Part shown: piece by piece, positions 46,601 through 58,001 of the stretch
Layout of the letters: each line of letters opens with the position of its first letter
Position numbering within the stretch: the stretch's first letter is position 1
Source of the DNA: Nymphaea colorata
Taxonomy: Eukaryota; Streptophyta; Magnoliopsida; Nymphaeales; Nymphaeaceae
Length of the DNA stretch: 64,000 nucleotides
Direction of reading: 5' to 3'
Assembly (NCBI RefSeq): GCF_008831285.2
Contig: NC_045146.1
Location: forward strand, 14,027,289 to 14,091,288
Made by a program: the position numbers and the translations under genes
The notes under the pieces: model-generated
The model's database searches: none
What the model was told of the DNA's origin: nothing
What the model saw: only the letters and a program-made list of their open reading frames with translations

Positions 46601-47625
46601 AGACAAGAAGAAAAGAAAAGGAGAAACAAACATATTCAGGAATAAGTACAAGAGAAGACCCAGAAGATAATAGACTTTAGTTTACAAAAATGAAACGTTA
46701 ACACCTAAAGATTAAAAATGTGCCAAACAGCTTAGCATAAGTTAAATCTGCAAATAGACAACCTAAATAAAAGTTTTAATCTCTGTTTTCCCTCCAAAAT
46801 GAAAGACACCCTTAAGAATGAGAATATGCTATAGAAAAAAAATATAGATCTTGGAATATTAACACAGAGGAACTTTGAGATTACAGTTTACGCTCATATA
46901 TGAACTACTCATGTCATCCTATGCACACCCTTTTGTTTAATATATATTTGTCATACAATCACATAACTAAACAAACCAAAGGGGAAATGAAGACAAAAAT
47001 GTTCTTCGCCAGAATTTGTAAGCAATCATTCTACATGAAAACCCTTCGTTCATTCTCCTTCTCCTGCTTGTCAAGCCTCCTCAACTCAACAGTTTTCCCT
47101 GTCCCGTCCAGCCTCAACTTTTATTCTTCCTCTATAAGAAAGGATGAGAACCATATGTAATGCAAACAGATCTAAGATTGCCTTCAAGAATGTAAACAAA
47201 CCTAACTGCAAGAATTTCACTACTCTTTAAGATAACACTGCATATCATCCAAAATTCAACATATATGAGCAAATCAGTAAATTATTGAAACTTATTCTTC
47301 ATTTAACTCACCCAACCACGTAAATTCGCAGGTATACAACAGAGTCAAGTCCTGCATGATCAATAAGCTCAAGCTCTGGCATTCTTAGTGCTTCTGACAT
47401 CCAACTTAAAAACCTTATGTACGTCTTGAGATCCAAATTAACAAATCTTGTTACAAAAGTTCCAGAGTGTCTAGGGCTACTTCGTAACCCATTAAGGTAC
47501 CATTTTGGAAAATACACTCTATCATTAGCTGGCTGCAACCGTAAAACTGCAAAAGCAAGAAGGAAAGCAAAAGCTGAAAGAATATTGATAGCTGCTGAAA
47601 CGCATATATCCACAAAAGTAGCCAT
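37699..47625 (-). CDS. OSCA1/CSC1-type osmo- and mechanosensitive cation channel
   Basis: Eleven exons in transcript order: 47312-47625, 46425-46574, 46042-46177, 45351-45452, 43820-43939, 43619-43699, 41157-41497, 39170-39415, 38503-38827, 38106-38339 and 37699-37932, giving 760 aa, all GT-AG and in frame; Arabidopsis OSCA1 proteins are about 770 aa. The first exon starts MATFVDICVSAAINILSAFA. Family blocks follow in order: cytosolic VLVRNVPPDPDES and VNHPDHYLTHQ, IMPAAFVSFKSRWGAAVCAQ, WAPEPRDVYWNNLAIPF, the pore-region helices (LPGIALKIFLIILPSILM; FVMVNVFLGSIITGSAFEQL; FFITYIMVDGWAG; LYFLLGLVYAVITPILLPF) and the C-terminal NLNLKRYLHYAYIHPVFKDD. It should be a plasma-membrane calcium-permeable channel opened by membrane tension or hyperosmolality. 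Introns carry a MITE copy, a fragment of the same family and a 104-bp tandem repeat. Confidence 0.93.
40322..40527. repeat. 104-bp imperfect tandem repeat in OSCA intron 7
   Basis: CCATGCTTTTGTGAGA-AGCTAGAA...TATTAAAATGCTT recurs with an offset of about 104 bp, with several substitutions and small indels. It lies within the intron between exons 7 and 8 in transcript order. Confidence 0.8.
43240..43310. mobile_element. Truncated fragment of the TAGTCAAAAG MITE family
   Basis: TAGCGAAAGTGCTTTTGAAT followed by GCTTAGGTGCTTCCATGTA resembles the left end of the complete element at 45020 (TAGTCAAAGAATGCTTAGGT, then GCCTGCATGTA). The similarity fades by about 43310 and no right end was found. Confidence 0.4.
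44467..44868 (+). mobile_element. Possible solo-LTR fossil (weak)
   Basis: In OSCA intron 4 a segment of about 400 bp begins TGTTAGAATATAT, holds a TATA-like CTCCTATATATTAAG and, further on, a polyadenylation-like TTCATTCAATAAGA. CATCC occurs on both sides. These parts recall a degraded Ty1/copia-type LTR, but the canonical CA terminus is not clear and no internal region is present. The age and even the call are uncertain. The alternative is ordinary intron sequence. Confidence 0.2.
45020..45318. mobile_element. MITE-like element with TAGTCAAAAG ends, copy 2
   Basis: 299 bp in OSCA intron 4. The left end is TAGTCAAAGAATGCTTAGGT. The complement of the right end is TAGTCAAAAGTGGTAGGTGG. It shares with copy 1 the CCTAGG motifs and a pyrimidine/purine-rich core (TTCTTCTTTTTACCTTTC here, its complement in copy 1), so it is inserted in the opposite orientation. 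Its right edge is 32 bases from the exon at 45351-45452, just inside the donor of that intron on the minus strand. Confidence 0.6.
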
Positions 47626-47650
47626 TTAGTTTTTTGTGCCGCTGCACCCT

Positions 47651-48933
47651 GAAAAAGCAAAGAAACAAAAGGAATTATGATAAAAAGGCAGAAGTAAAAA
47701 ACGAAATACTGAAAACATTTTTATATAATTACAAGGAAAAGCAAGTGATAGAAAAGGCATGATAAGAAACTCACTATCACAAGGAACCACCCATCAGCTG
47801 ATGCCCAGTTGTATCCATGTCTGACCTACGCTGGCCAGCAATTTTTCTTAGGATGAAGCTAAACCTTGTGTGGCTTCATACTTGCTCATGTAGGTGTATT
47901 TTCCTGCATTTCATAATTTTGAAACAGCCTAGTAATATGCTTTCTGGAAAGAAAAAGAAACAGATGTAACAGAAAATAGGCGAAACATCACTTAATGAAC
48001 AGAGAACTGAATAACAGCCTGTCAATTTTCAGCAAAAGAAACGAAGAGAAGGACCAAGAAGTTTGTCACTAAGAAAAGCTCATAAGCTAAAACCAATAAT
48101 GATCAGAAGAAAAGTACATGAAAATACATGGAATTCCATGAATCTCAAAGAAGATGAAAAAAATAAGCAAGAAGTTTTTGAAGGGATGACGCAAGATTTA
48201 TAGGAGATCGTCCTAGGATTTATAGGAGATTGTTTTAGGCGACTGATAAAATAGGAAACATATGTCACATCAAAAGGAACCATATCCTACAACTAATAAA
48301 AAGAACTACAAGCCCAACAAACTAACCCTAAAGGAAAAGGTCTTCAAAAGAGGGGAAGAAAAACTCCGCAACAGAGAAGAAGGCAAACAAGCGCTGAAAA
48401 AGTAGCTAAAAAATTGGTAACAATGATCAAATAGAGCATCATTTGCATGGAATAATCACAATTACCCAGAATTTCAGCAGAAAGAAGGGAGAAAGCTATC
48501 TAAATTAAAATTTTCGCAACGTCAACGGATCTAAGAATCATTTCCTCCCGAGAAATGACGGACCAAAACCAAAGCCAAAAGATCCTTAATGCAGCGACGG
48601 CGAATCAACAATCTCTCCAAATTCAACATGCCCTTCCAGGCAAACAGAAACCGCGAATAAAATATATTCCAGAACAGCCAACAAGCAGTAACTTATTAAA
48701 AAGAAAAAGTATGATTAAATGCAAAAAGCCACTACCTCAGAGACTGAAATCCGCCGACGGTGCAAACCTCAGCTACTATGATCTTAGACTGATGATGAGA
48801 CCAAAACATCGGAAATCCTCCGGAAGAAGCCCTGCACTTTCCACTTTCCAGATTCTGTTTTCTTTTCCTCCTCCTTTCTCCGAAAATGAGAAAGAGAGGG
48901 AGAGACAGAGGGACAGAGAGGGAGAGACAGAGG

Positions 48934-48976
<43 letters not shown>

Positions 48977-49090
48977 TTTTCCATCTGCGTGGCGGGCAAA
49001 TGTTTGGGAAGCGGGAAAAACGGGAAACGGCTTTTCTTCCTCCACACATCGGAGGAAAACTCTCTCTCGCTCCGTCTGTCGTCCGCTGAG
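47651..49090 (-). promoter_or_regulatory. OSCA gene 5' UTR, leader intron and promoter
   Basis: Upstream of the ATG at 47625 the minus strand shows an acceptor (TTTTTCAG|GGTGCAGC at about 47650). Further up is a donor (CTGAG|GTAGTG at about 48736) bounding a GC-richer exon with a (CT)n tract (read as GA on plus, about 48886-48972). This fits a leader exon of about 48737-49060 and a leader intron of about 1.1 kb. A long plus-strand open frame across it is antisense and low-complexity, and is not called. Confidence 0.45.
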
Positions 49091-50312
49091 TTCGTTGGTT
49101 TTGGAAATTGAACGATTAGGAGGCGCCAATGGCCATGGGGAGGCCCATTTTACGAAAGTGTCCTCCGAAATCCCCGTTAATGTCGGTATTGCCATCCCAA
49201 GGACTCAGGCCCTCAACGAAGCAATGCGTGAGCTGCCAGTCGCTCGCGTCGCGATGACCTTCCAATAAACCTCGTGTTTACTTCATTTCTCAACCACGCA
49301 GAACTACTTTGCGATTCTTAGGACTTGACTGCATTCGTTATCCGTCCGCCGCCTTCTCAGCCGCATAGGATTAGAGTATAAAATAACAATTTTTTATTAA
49401 TTGATCAGCATTGAACATTCAACAAAAAGAAAAGATGAACTTTGAAAGTTCAACCAAAAAGAAAGCTTTCCCCATTTATGAACCTATTTGGGCTTCCTAT
49501 GAACTCAAATGATGGTGGCTCCTTTCTCCCAGTCCCTGTCTGTGGACTTTCATCAGTGTAAACAGTACTACTTCAATACAGATCCGGAACCACAAAAAGG
49601 AACTCAATATTGTGTCTAATTTTGAAGAAGGATTTGGACATGGTCGGACCATACTTAAGCTGAGATTCGAACCCTTGTCTAACAACCACGTTTGATCTAA
49701 AGAACCGGTTTTTTCCTTTCTTTTTTCTTTCTCTTTTTTGCTGTTTGATTTCTTAAGAGTGGAATTTATTCATTGTTGCACTAACTAATCACTATAGCTT
49801 TTCGTCCAAAGCCTGAAGCAGAGACCTTGAATCATGTAGCGTTGTTAAGAAGTCGAGAAGACACCAGCGAGTGGGACAACCTTCAGCAGTTGATCCGAGC
49901 AGCGATAGACTTCATTAGTCAAGCAAGGGCCATAAATTCTTTCCACCTCCAGTCAAAACATAAATGATAAAGCCCAAGATGACCCCATTTACCATTTTAG
50001 TGAATCTGCACCATCAAAGTACAATTGCAGATTAAGAGGGGCATAATCGTGTCGTGTCCATGCAAGAAAAAAGGCAGAAAACCTTCAATGTCAATCATGT
50101 TTGAACTCTAGAAATTTGTCAACATAATACAACCGACTATTAAAATCTCTATACAAACAAAAATCAGTCGAACAGTAATGCACAAAAAGGATTCTGCTTC
50201 CACAAAAAATTCATAGGATTCCCTTGCTCTTTTTTTGGTTCATCTTGCATAACCGCTTGCAAATTTTCCACATTAGATCGGACAAAGCACGAGACAGTTA
50301 TGTGCCAGAACC
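49091..50312. other. Intergenic between OSCA promoter and PIS 3' end
   Basis: No gene was recognised. On the minus strand at about 49650-49690 a GGGTTCGAATCTC motif like a tRNA B-box occurs without the rest of a tRNA. It may be a SINE scrap. The PIS 3' UTR probably covers part of 50100-50312. Confidence 0.4.
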
Positions 50313-53300
50313 TCAAGGTCTCTCTCTCCTGTTGGTATCGTAGAGTACACAAACATCTGCTGCAGTCTTCATCTGAAATTTTGCCAGAAAAGAATGTTAA
50401 CTCTGTATGTTTTCATATGCTATAAAATTAAGCTGCAACTAACCAGTTTAACGAATCAAGACAACCAAGAGAAAGGAGACTACTAGATTTATACAGTTAT
50501 AAAGTATTGAGACCTATTAGTTCATGCCCGTTGGTTAATTGTCTAAAAAGCTTTACTGAAAACAAACTTAATTGGATAGTGAGCAAGAGGGGGGACAACC
50601 TGATGGAGCACTTATCAAGAGGAGTGACGTGGTTTGGCACAATCTATGCCACGTGAATGTAAGCACAGGAATGGCAAAGGAATATACGCAGATACAAAAC
50701 ATCAAATGCTACAGCCATACTCACGTGACACCCAAACAGAGTCGGGTGCAGCGATCTACTTGGTGAGTTCACAAGACGCAGGGCACAATCTATTTCGCTT
50801 TTCTGTAAGCAAAATACATCATTTTCTTGAAGAAAACAGTAACCACTACTTAAAATACGACCAAATTGGCTAGAGGCAAGCTGCAAAAGTAACAGTATGC
50901 TGATCCAACTGAAGCAATTCACAAGAGGGAGAGCCATGATACAGTTTCACGACCCTTCTGCCAGAACCTTCAATTATCAAATTTTCAAAAGGACCCGATC
51001 GAGCTTAAGTGAAGATGTCATTACCTGTATTACATTCACTACTTGCTTAACAGCCCATCCAGGCAATGCTACAAGAATTGGAAGAGAGAACATCGATTTA
51101 TTCCTCACATTATTCACAAGAACCTGGATAGAGGCACACAAAAGATATTCTAAGCAACAAAAATGCATGAAAACATTTGTGTGAAACTACAGGTAACAGG
51201 GATACTTACATCAATCACACTTTCTGATTGGCTCCCAGAAGCAAGGAAGAGTATGATGTACAAAATCTGCCATTATTTAGATTTCCTTTAGTGGATAGAT
51301 GATTGATATGGTTGATACAATAAATTGAACAAAAGAAAAGCAAAAGCAAAAGGATCCTTGCCTCTGATCCAACGCAACAGTAGCCCATGAATAACCTATG
51401 CCCATAATACGCTCTAAGCAGCCAACTAGTGCTGTCCTTCACATCTTTATGGCTAGTCTTGCTTGACAGGAAAGTACTGCCACCATGGCATGACAATAGT
51501 GCACCAAATGAGAGAGATATAAGAGAAGAGCAAAATAACGTTCATCTCTTTTAGATCAAAAGCTTTGCTCATGAGAGCTGTTAGTCTCAAGTTGTTGCTG
51601 TGGAGCATCAAACTTAGACCAGGTTTTGCATAAGCCACCCCCTTTTCTTCAATAGATTTTCATGTATGAATACAAAATTATGCAAATTACTTATATAAAA
51701 AAGGCGATTTGAAGTGCATAGCAGGATTGTCTTTTATCAATTTATATGGTGTGTTAAGGACCAAATATAGATCAAGAAAGAGAAAAAAGAGTGACAATAT
51801 CCGTCTAGGCAGCCCTTAGAACAGACATTGTAATAATGGAGATGATGTAACCAACTGGAAATCCAGCAGAAAGAAGCTGAGATAATCTGAAACTACATCG
51901 AGTTAAGAAACAACTTTGACAGCCCACAATTGTTTAGCAATTGCTGGTAGTAAGAGGCTGATGGGATGAATCTACGAGGTACATACTTAGTCATGGGATT
52001 GAAGCTACATGCTCCCAAGTGATTGGGATGGAACCTCCATGGTCTTACCTACCAGAGGGATATGCAATTGGGGATTTTTTTTCCATCAAACTAAGAAAAG
52101 GAAAATACAAAAAACCAAGTGCACGATAAGACTGCTTTGAAACATTCTTCAAGTAAAAATGTTTATACTCATAACTGATCAACATTTTACGGGCATCTCC
52201 AGAAAGCCAGATTACCTGTACATCTGTAACCAATGGCTTGCAATATCCAAAGCAAGCAGCGCCAGAAAGAAAGTAAAGCATGATCTGCAAGATAAGCATT
52301 TACTCCCCTTGTAACTCATTCCATACAAGGAGGCTAGAGAAAAGAACTGCATAGATGAAAAGAAGAAAATAAATTACCTGTAAAAGTGGGAAAGGACTAC
52401 CAGCAGGCAAGCGGTGCTTACCCTGAGAAGGATAGCACACAATTACAGATATCAGTTCAGAAGCAGACATGTTACTCGGGAATCACTTCTGACCTGCATC
52501 TAGTATCAGGGAGATTAATCCAAAAAGAATGACAAACAGAGACCAGAGAAACACCTGTCCGTAACCATGTCAAGGACTGCTCCAAAAGTTGACACTGCAC
52601 AATAAACCAACAAGTAAAAGAAAAGCTACAATTCTGCAGCTTGAGCAACTTTCGGAAGAGAACCAACCAATAAACTTATTAAAGGATCACCACTATAATA
52701 AGAAAAATATGTACAACCTTTCATGCATAAAATAGGGTTCAAGATAATTTCTAAAAAACATGAAAGAAAATCTTGGTGACTTAAGTATGCATAGAATACA
52801 CACAAGAGAAGAAAACAAATATAGGAAAAAAGCAATTTTCACAAATTATAGTTTGCAAAAGAATCATTAATGTTTGGCTATTGAAGCTTTACCTTGATTA
52901 AACATGCGTGCAAACCGGCCATCTAACTCATCACATACAAAGCTGGAGCAGAAAGACAACAAGATTATCACATAATCCGATGGGCTTTTTTACAGAGACT
53001 AAGAAAAAAGTACCACAATGCTGTGTGATGTGATCACCTTACAAAGTAAAGAGCTGCAAAAACCTTCTTATCAGAAAAGCAATGTGCAAATGCAATGCAA
53101 TTTGCAATAATCCGTATGTATCCTGCATTCATTTTAAGCAAGAAACCATTGAACACAAAATAATATAAATCACTGTCGAAAGGAAAACAAATCAAAATTC
53201 CAGTAAATACATCAAGAAATTGAGATAATAAAAAAAAAAGGAAAAGAACCGAAGAACTTAACTGAATTAAACAAATCAACCAAGGGATGATTGAAAATTT

Positions 53301-53530
53301 AGTTACTCAAGCTTTGATTTCTTTAATATGCAAAACTATACCCAAAACATTCTTTGCAGATTACAATAACCAATTCCTCCTTTTATTAAGTTTTTTTAAT
53401 GCTAAATCAGTCAAACGTTCACTTGAAACAGCAAAGCGGAAACAAAAAATGTAAGAGAGAGGGATCAAGAAACATTACCAATGATGTTGGGGATATAAAG
53501 ATACACAGGCCATTCTACCTTTTTTGCCAT
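50313..53530 (-). CDS. PIS1: Phosphatidylinositol synthase (CDP-DAG:inositol 3-phosphatidyltransferase)
   Basis: Ten exons in transcript order: 53479-53530, 53038-53122, 52893-52942, 52555-52594, 52378-52422, 52216-52284, 51362-51476, 51210-51266, 51025-51123 and 50313-50372, giving 223 aa; the Arabidopsis enzyme has 227. It joins CDP-diacylglycerol and myo-inositol to make phosphatidylinositol in the endoplasmic reticulum. The CDP-alcohol phosphotransferase signature is perfect: D50-x2-D53-G54-x2-A57-R58-x8-G67-x3-D71-x3-D75. Other family blocks are VYLYIPNIIG, LALLALDIASHWLQMY, FLSSKTSHKDVKDSTSWLLR, YYGHRLFMGYCC and the C-terminal MKTAADVCVLYD. The intron after GSE needs a GC donor (GAG|GCAAGG). 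The start matches the family MAKK. Confidence 0.93.
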
Positions 53531-54127
53531 CCCACACTGTGGAGCAGTCTTAGACCCGAAAAACTTATCTAGTTTGATACAATGTTCACCTAGTTTGTCC
53601 TGCTGTTCTTCCAACTACAGTGAGAAGCAAGAAGATTAGCTGGCATTTTTAGATTATAAACATATATTTTGATTATTTTGACCAAAAAAAGGCACAAATA
53701 ATGGGACTATGCACAGCAGTTTGAGCAAACAAGTGAAAAGTTCAGAGATAAGTATGTCACGGAGCCATGAGAGTCAGGTCATTCCACGTGTCTAAAGACC
53801 ACTATTGTTCAGTAGAGCATCCCGTGTTTAGGCATACTAGGTTGCACATTGACATATTATGAAATGAAGCAGGTAACAGTAAGCTAGCAAAAGAAGTTAT
53901 TCTATTGAATAATATCACAAAAATATGGCTTATTAAGAGTTCAGTTTTAATCGTTATTAATACCATTAATGTCTATACAATTTGCAACCGTTCCTTGGAA
54001 ATTCAAAATCTTAAACTAGATGTCCATCCAGATGGCATGTCTGGTGCTACGAGCACATACTTTATCATCTTCCGGTTTATTATTATATTTCACCCATAAG
54101 GTTGTTTTTGATTGCAGAGATAAAACG

Positions 54128-54809
54128 AGAGGGGAGGGGGAAAACTGTATGGGCGGTGAAATTTCACCCGCCCGTACTCACGATGTATCAAACGAAGAGA
54201 ACTTTCACCTGTTTCTCATTAAAGCGAGTGGGTGAACTTTCACCCGCTCAACGGCTCCCGACCGGACGACGCAGAGGGGGAAAGGGAGAAGCAGAGGGGG
54301 AAGGACGAGAAGAAGAGGGGGGTAGAAGCAGAGGGGAAAGGGAGAAGCAGAGGAGGAAGGCGGAAGCCGAGGTCCACCCCTCACCCGCAGCACCACCGCC
54401 GCTCTGCCTCCAGCCATCGCCGTTGTCCTTCGAAGAAGTTGAGGCACGCCAACCTCTCTCTCCCTATTTTGCGTTCTCTCTTTTTCTATTCGTCTCTGCG
54501 GTCCTTCAAATGCAATGGTTGTTTTCTTTTCTCTTTTTCCCTTCTTGCTGCTTCATGGGGACCTCGCAAGTTGAGGTTTTTGAAGTAGTGTTTTTATATT
54601 GTTCTTGGTTGGTGGCTCGTGATGATCCATGTCTTAAAATGAGTATCTTGATAATCGTTTGTCGGTGAAGAACCAAGCTTGGTTCGTCAAGGGAAATCCC
54701 TATTGCCAATGACAGATTGATGATAGGAAACCGTGATGGCTGTTGCAATTCGTCGTTGAAAGCAATTGGTTGGGGAAAACTAATACAGAGGTTTCAATTG
54801 GTTGGGGAA
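54128..54809 (+). other. GC-rich segment preceding the PMI1-like fragment
   Basis: Purine-rich and then C-rich low-complexity sequence (GAGGGGGAAAGGGAGAAGC repeated with variation at about 54270-54360), followed by CTCTCTCTCCC and T-rich stretches. It looks like promoter/leader sequence, perhaps captured together with the PMI1-like fragment. The translated frames are Glu/Arg-rich and not recognised. Confidence 0.3.
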
Positions 54810-55556
54810 TTCTTGAATTTGTTGGGAATAGAGCATAGCCCATTTTCATTGAGTTCTGAAAGTGATCCTGAATCACCAAGGGAACGACTATGGAAGCAGT
54901 TTGAGAAAGATTCCCTGGCTAGTGGGGGTCTCTTTGCTGCAAATGTTTGGAACGGAGGGGATCCCCAGTTGGAAACTGAAGGATCATTTTTGAGAAAGAT
55001 TCACTGGCTAGTGGGGGTCTCTTTGCTGCAGATGTTTGGAACGAAAGGGATCCCCAGCTGGAAACTGAAGGATCATTTTCCAGTGAGGGCGTTTCTCAGT
55101 CAGATATGATGAGGGGCGAGGAGATAGAGACAGAGAGCTTTCCTCTTCCTAGAGATCATCTTGAAAGCCAGACTAGCTTTGACTTGGATGAGGATTTTGA
55201 GCTTTCATCCATTGTACATGCTGCTGAAGCAGAGCATGACAAGGCAGTTCAAGCTATGAAAAGTAAAACTAGAGCGAAAGTACTGGAGGATGAAGAGACT
55301 GAATTTTTGATGCGGAAATGGGGCTTGAATGAGAATGCCTTTTGTCTGAACAAGAGATGGTGGATTTGTGCGGTCTATGAATCCTGCCCTTTTTAAGAGT
55401 GCCAAAAACAATGGATCACTGACCATGTGCGATGGATAAAATTGAAGCCCTTTCAATGGAGGGGCTAAAAATACAGTCCGGTATGTCAGATGATGATGAG
55501 TTATCAAACATCTGTGCTCAGTCAATTGGAGAGATTTCAGCTTTAGAGGGAATGTG
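54810..55556 (+). pseudogene. Compressed fragment of a PMI1/PMIR-like gene
   Basis: Three pieces of a PLASTID MOVEMENT IMPAIRED 1-related protein occur in correct order but with large parts missing between them: EFLNLLGIEHSPFSLSSESD and then PRERLWKQFEKDSLASGGLF (54819 on); DEDFELSSIVHAAEAEHDKA to MRKWGLNENAF (about 55188-55342); then, in another frame, SMNPALFKSAKNNGSL (about 55374-55421) and IEALSMEGLKIQSGMSDDDE to SIGEISALEG (about 55440-55550). In the family these blocks are separated by hundreds of residues. PMI1 proteins act in chloroplast photorelocation. An 89-bp tandem duplication also breaks the frame. No introns are visible, but the parent gene may have few. It is non-functional as a PMI1 protein. 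Confidence 0.75.
54903..55079 (+). repeat. 89-bp tandem duplication in the PMI1-like fragment
   Basis: GAGAAAGATTCCCTGGCTAG through GGAAACTGAAGGATCATTTT recurs at 54992 with about six substitutions. The offset is not a multiple of three, so the two copies are in different frames. Confidence 0.95.
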
Positions 55557-56676
55557 AGCAAAAACAATGTGGGTATGTTAAAGGGTGTTGACATGAAGCT
55601 TTTATTCCTTCAATGATTTGTTTGTTTAAATAACTTGATGACTTTGTTAATTTTATGTTTTGTTGGTATATAGAGAAATGCGAGTGTATCCATGTGAAAA
55701 TGAAGGAGAAAAACAAAAAAACCACATCTTCCAACGGTCACTTAAAAAGTCTCTCTTTGATTTTACCATATGCAACAAACCCAGTTAATTTTACCTTGCA
55801 AAAAACTTTCGTGCAATCAAACAGTACCTCAAATCGAAAGAGGGTTAAATTTCATCTTTTTTTTTTCAAGAAACCTTGCAATCAAACGTAGCCTAAGGAA
55901 CAATCCTACTGTGCCAACAATATGGTCCCAATACCAACACAGATGGACATGGAATCGAAAGACAAACACTTACGTTCATTCAAGCCAACAATCGCCTCCT
56001 ATAGAAAGGAAAATACCTGCATGCAACAATTTATATTTCACCTGATTCACATGTAGTCACTCAACGATTGACCACTATCGCACTTATTCAGATTCTTCAG
56101 TCTATTCGCAATACTGAGTAATGCATTTCTGCTCGAATAGACATCGCAGAGCAGAGGAAAAAGGCATCCTAATTTTATGTCCAATGCAGGCATTTATCAT
56201 AGCATTTGCGTAGGCTCGCATAATGCACAAAGAGTTATATCATGCAAGATCCCAACCCATACCACTGTGCCGGATAAATGGATCGTGGATGCGTCTAGCA
56301 CCCGGACATGAGTATCTTCATACACTACCACAAAAGCAAGAAGAGCAGGTAAAGTACATTTTATTTCCCAATTGCAACTTTTTCTCGGCATCTCTGGATT
56401 TTCGCGATAAAAGGGGGCATCGACACCCCTTTTCCCTACACTGAGATCCCCAATCAACTCTATTGCTGCAGACACAGAAGCTCATTCCGTCGTCTCTAGA
56501 AGCTTCTGAAAGCTGGGGTTTGCCTTAAACATCATATCATATCCCAATCTTCGAAACCTTACAGTTCTGTGTTAGTTTACCGCCAACCGAGAAAGAAGAC
56601 AAAGCCCATATCGAAGAAAAAATGAGGAAGCCAAAAGCAGAAAGGAAACAGAATCAAGAGCTCTATGTTAGCCTAC
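55557..56676. other. No gene recognised (probably PIS leader intron)
   Basis: AT-rich sequence without recognisable coding or repeat content. It would lie in the leader intron if the PIS first exon is at 56677-57000. Confidence 0.35.
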
Positions 56677-57000
56677 CGGCGAAGTTCGGAGCGAATCGAA
56701 ACGTCGTTCACGCCAGAATTGGCCTCCCGAGATCGAAAATCCGGCGAAAACCCGCGTGGATTTCCTTGCAAACAAAGAAACCTCCGAGGAGACGAGTGGG
56801 GGGCGAGGAGCTCTCTCGATTCGTTGCCCTAGTCCGCGAGGAAGGATCGAAGAAGGATGGGCAAGGATCGAGAAGGGCATCGGATTCGAGATCCTCGGAG
56901 AGGTTTATCGAAGAAACGGTGGACAGAGGAGCGGCGCGCGTAAGCTCCGGAGTCCGCGCTGGACGACCGGCGCGGGTTTTGGGAGTCTGGACTCTGGAAG
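56677..57000 (-). promoter_or_regulatory. Probable first (non-coding) exon of the PIS gene
   Basis: A GC-rich island about 3.1 kb upstream of the PIS ATG. On the minus strand it is rich in CTC and TCTTCGATCC-type leader sequence and ends at a donor (CGCCG|GTAGGC at 56676). A possible acceptor precedes the coding exon (CACTGTAG|TTGGAAG at about 53617). It contains an ATG opening a frame that runs past the donor (about 56880). The plus-strand frame through it (56622-57098) is Arg/Lys-rich and unrecognised. Linking it to PIS is inference from strand, composition and splice sites. Confidence 0.4.
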
Positions 57001-57780
57001 GTCCAGTTTCATACGTGGGTTTAGATAGCGTGTTTTTTAGACGGGAAAATATCGGAACACGACCCGCGCCGATAAATTCGAAAATCTCATATTATTGAGC
57101 TTATGTCGATAATGAAGAAGAAAAATGTTTTTATCTCTCACCACAGGAAAGTTGCAGAATCTTTACGAAGCAAACAAAAAGAAAAGAAAAGAAAAAAAAA
57201 TTAGGGTGAACCATGTCATTCCAAAACATAAGCATACCACAAAGCTTTTATGAATTTAAAGTTAAGGTCACTTCAAGAGCCAGGCTACTTAAAGCTCGTT
57301 TGATTCAAGAAAAAGCGCCTTGTTTGAGAACCAATGTGTTCTCTCTGGCCCCGCACCGCACGAGGGACGGGTACTGCTCTGTTCCGGGGTTTTCTCCCGC
57401 GCCTTAAGAACGGGACGTCACAGCCCAATGCCATGCCAGCCGTAAGCTGAGCTGAGATCCTCTGCTCTGACCAGAGAGCGGGTGCCACATTGATAAATCA
57501 GTTTGCACTTTCATTTGCGCCAAAAAATAAGAACCGTCCATCGCCCATGATCAACGTCTACAGCCGTTCGACTCTTCGTAAAATGCATTTATCAGAAAAT
57601 AAGAGCCAATGGCACCAGAAAACGCGGATAAGCAATCCCTGTTTGATGTGCGACAAAGAATAGACCTTCGAAGAAAGCTGCCACACTCAGAGAGCGAATC
57701 ACCACCGTACACCTGTCAAGGTTCTCTTCCGGATGGCTTGAGACGTAGAAACTGGAAAAGATATTTCCGGTGTTCGAAGA
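57001..57780. other. Intergenic, no gene recognised
   Basis: Mixed composition, no family signal. It lies between the putative PIS start and the F-box gene promoter. Confidence 0.35.
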
Positions 57781-58001
57781 TACGCGTTCCCTTGAGCGGC
57801 TATAAAACCCCGTGAAACGTGTCGTCTTCCCATAAGCTGCTTTTGAAACGTGTCAGCATGTCATTTAATCAGGTAAAGTTCGGGGAAATCTCTTACCGGA
57901 GGTCTGCCACGTGTCCGCAGACTTGCGACTTCCTTCGCTCTATAAACTGCACTGGCACTGGAGGTGGAGTGGTGGAGTCCGACACTGCAGCGGCGAGGGC
58001 G
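57781..58001 (+). promoter_or_regulatory. F-box gene promoter with G-box/ABRE and TATA box
   Basis: A G-box CCACGTGTCC (CACGTG at 57908-57913, also matching the ABRE core ACGTGTC) lies 28 bases upstream of TATAAA at 57941, which is 61 bases before the ATG. A second TATAAAA lies at about 57801. This arrangement suits an abscisic-acid or light-responsive promoter, consistent with what is known of EID1-like F-box genes. Confidence 0.6.

Noticed and set aside
48555-49268. 237-codon plus-strand open frame
   Set aside because: It is dominated by an (AG)n repeat giving Glu/Arg runs and is antisense to the OSCA leader exon. There are no family blocks.
49640-49700. tRNA gene on the minus strand
   Set aside because: Only a B-box-like GGGTTCGAATCTC is present. 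No acceptor stem pairing or A-box at the right distance could be found.
56622-57098. 158-codon plus-strand open frame
   Set aside because: Basic, motif-free translation of a GC-rich island that fits better as the minus-strand PIS leader exon.
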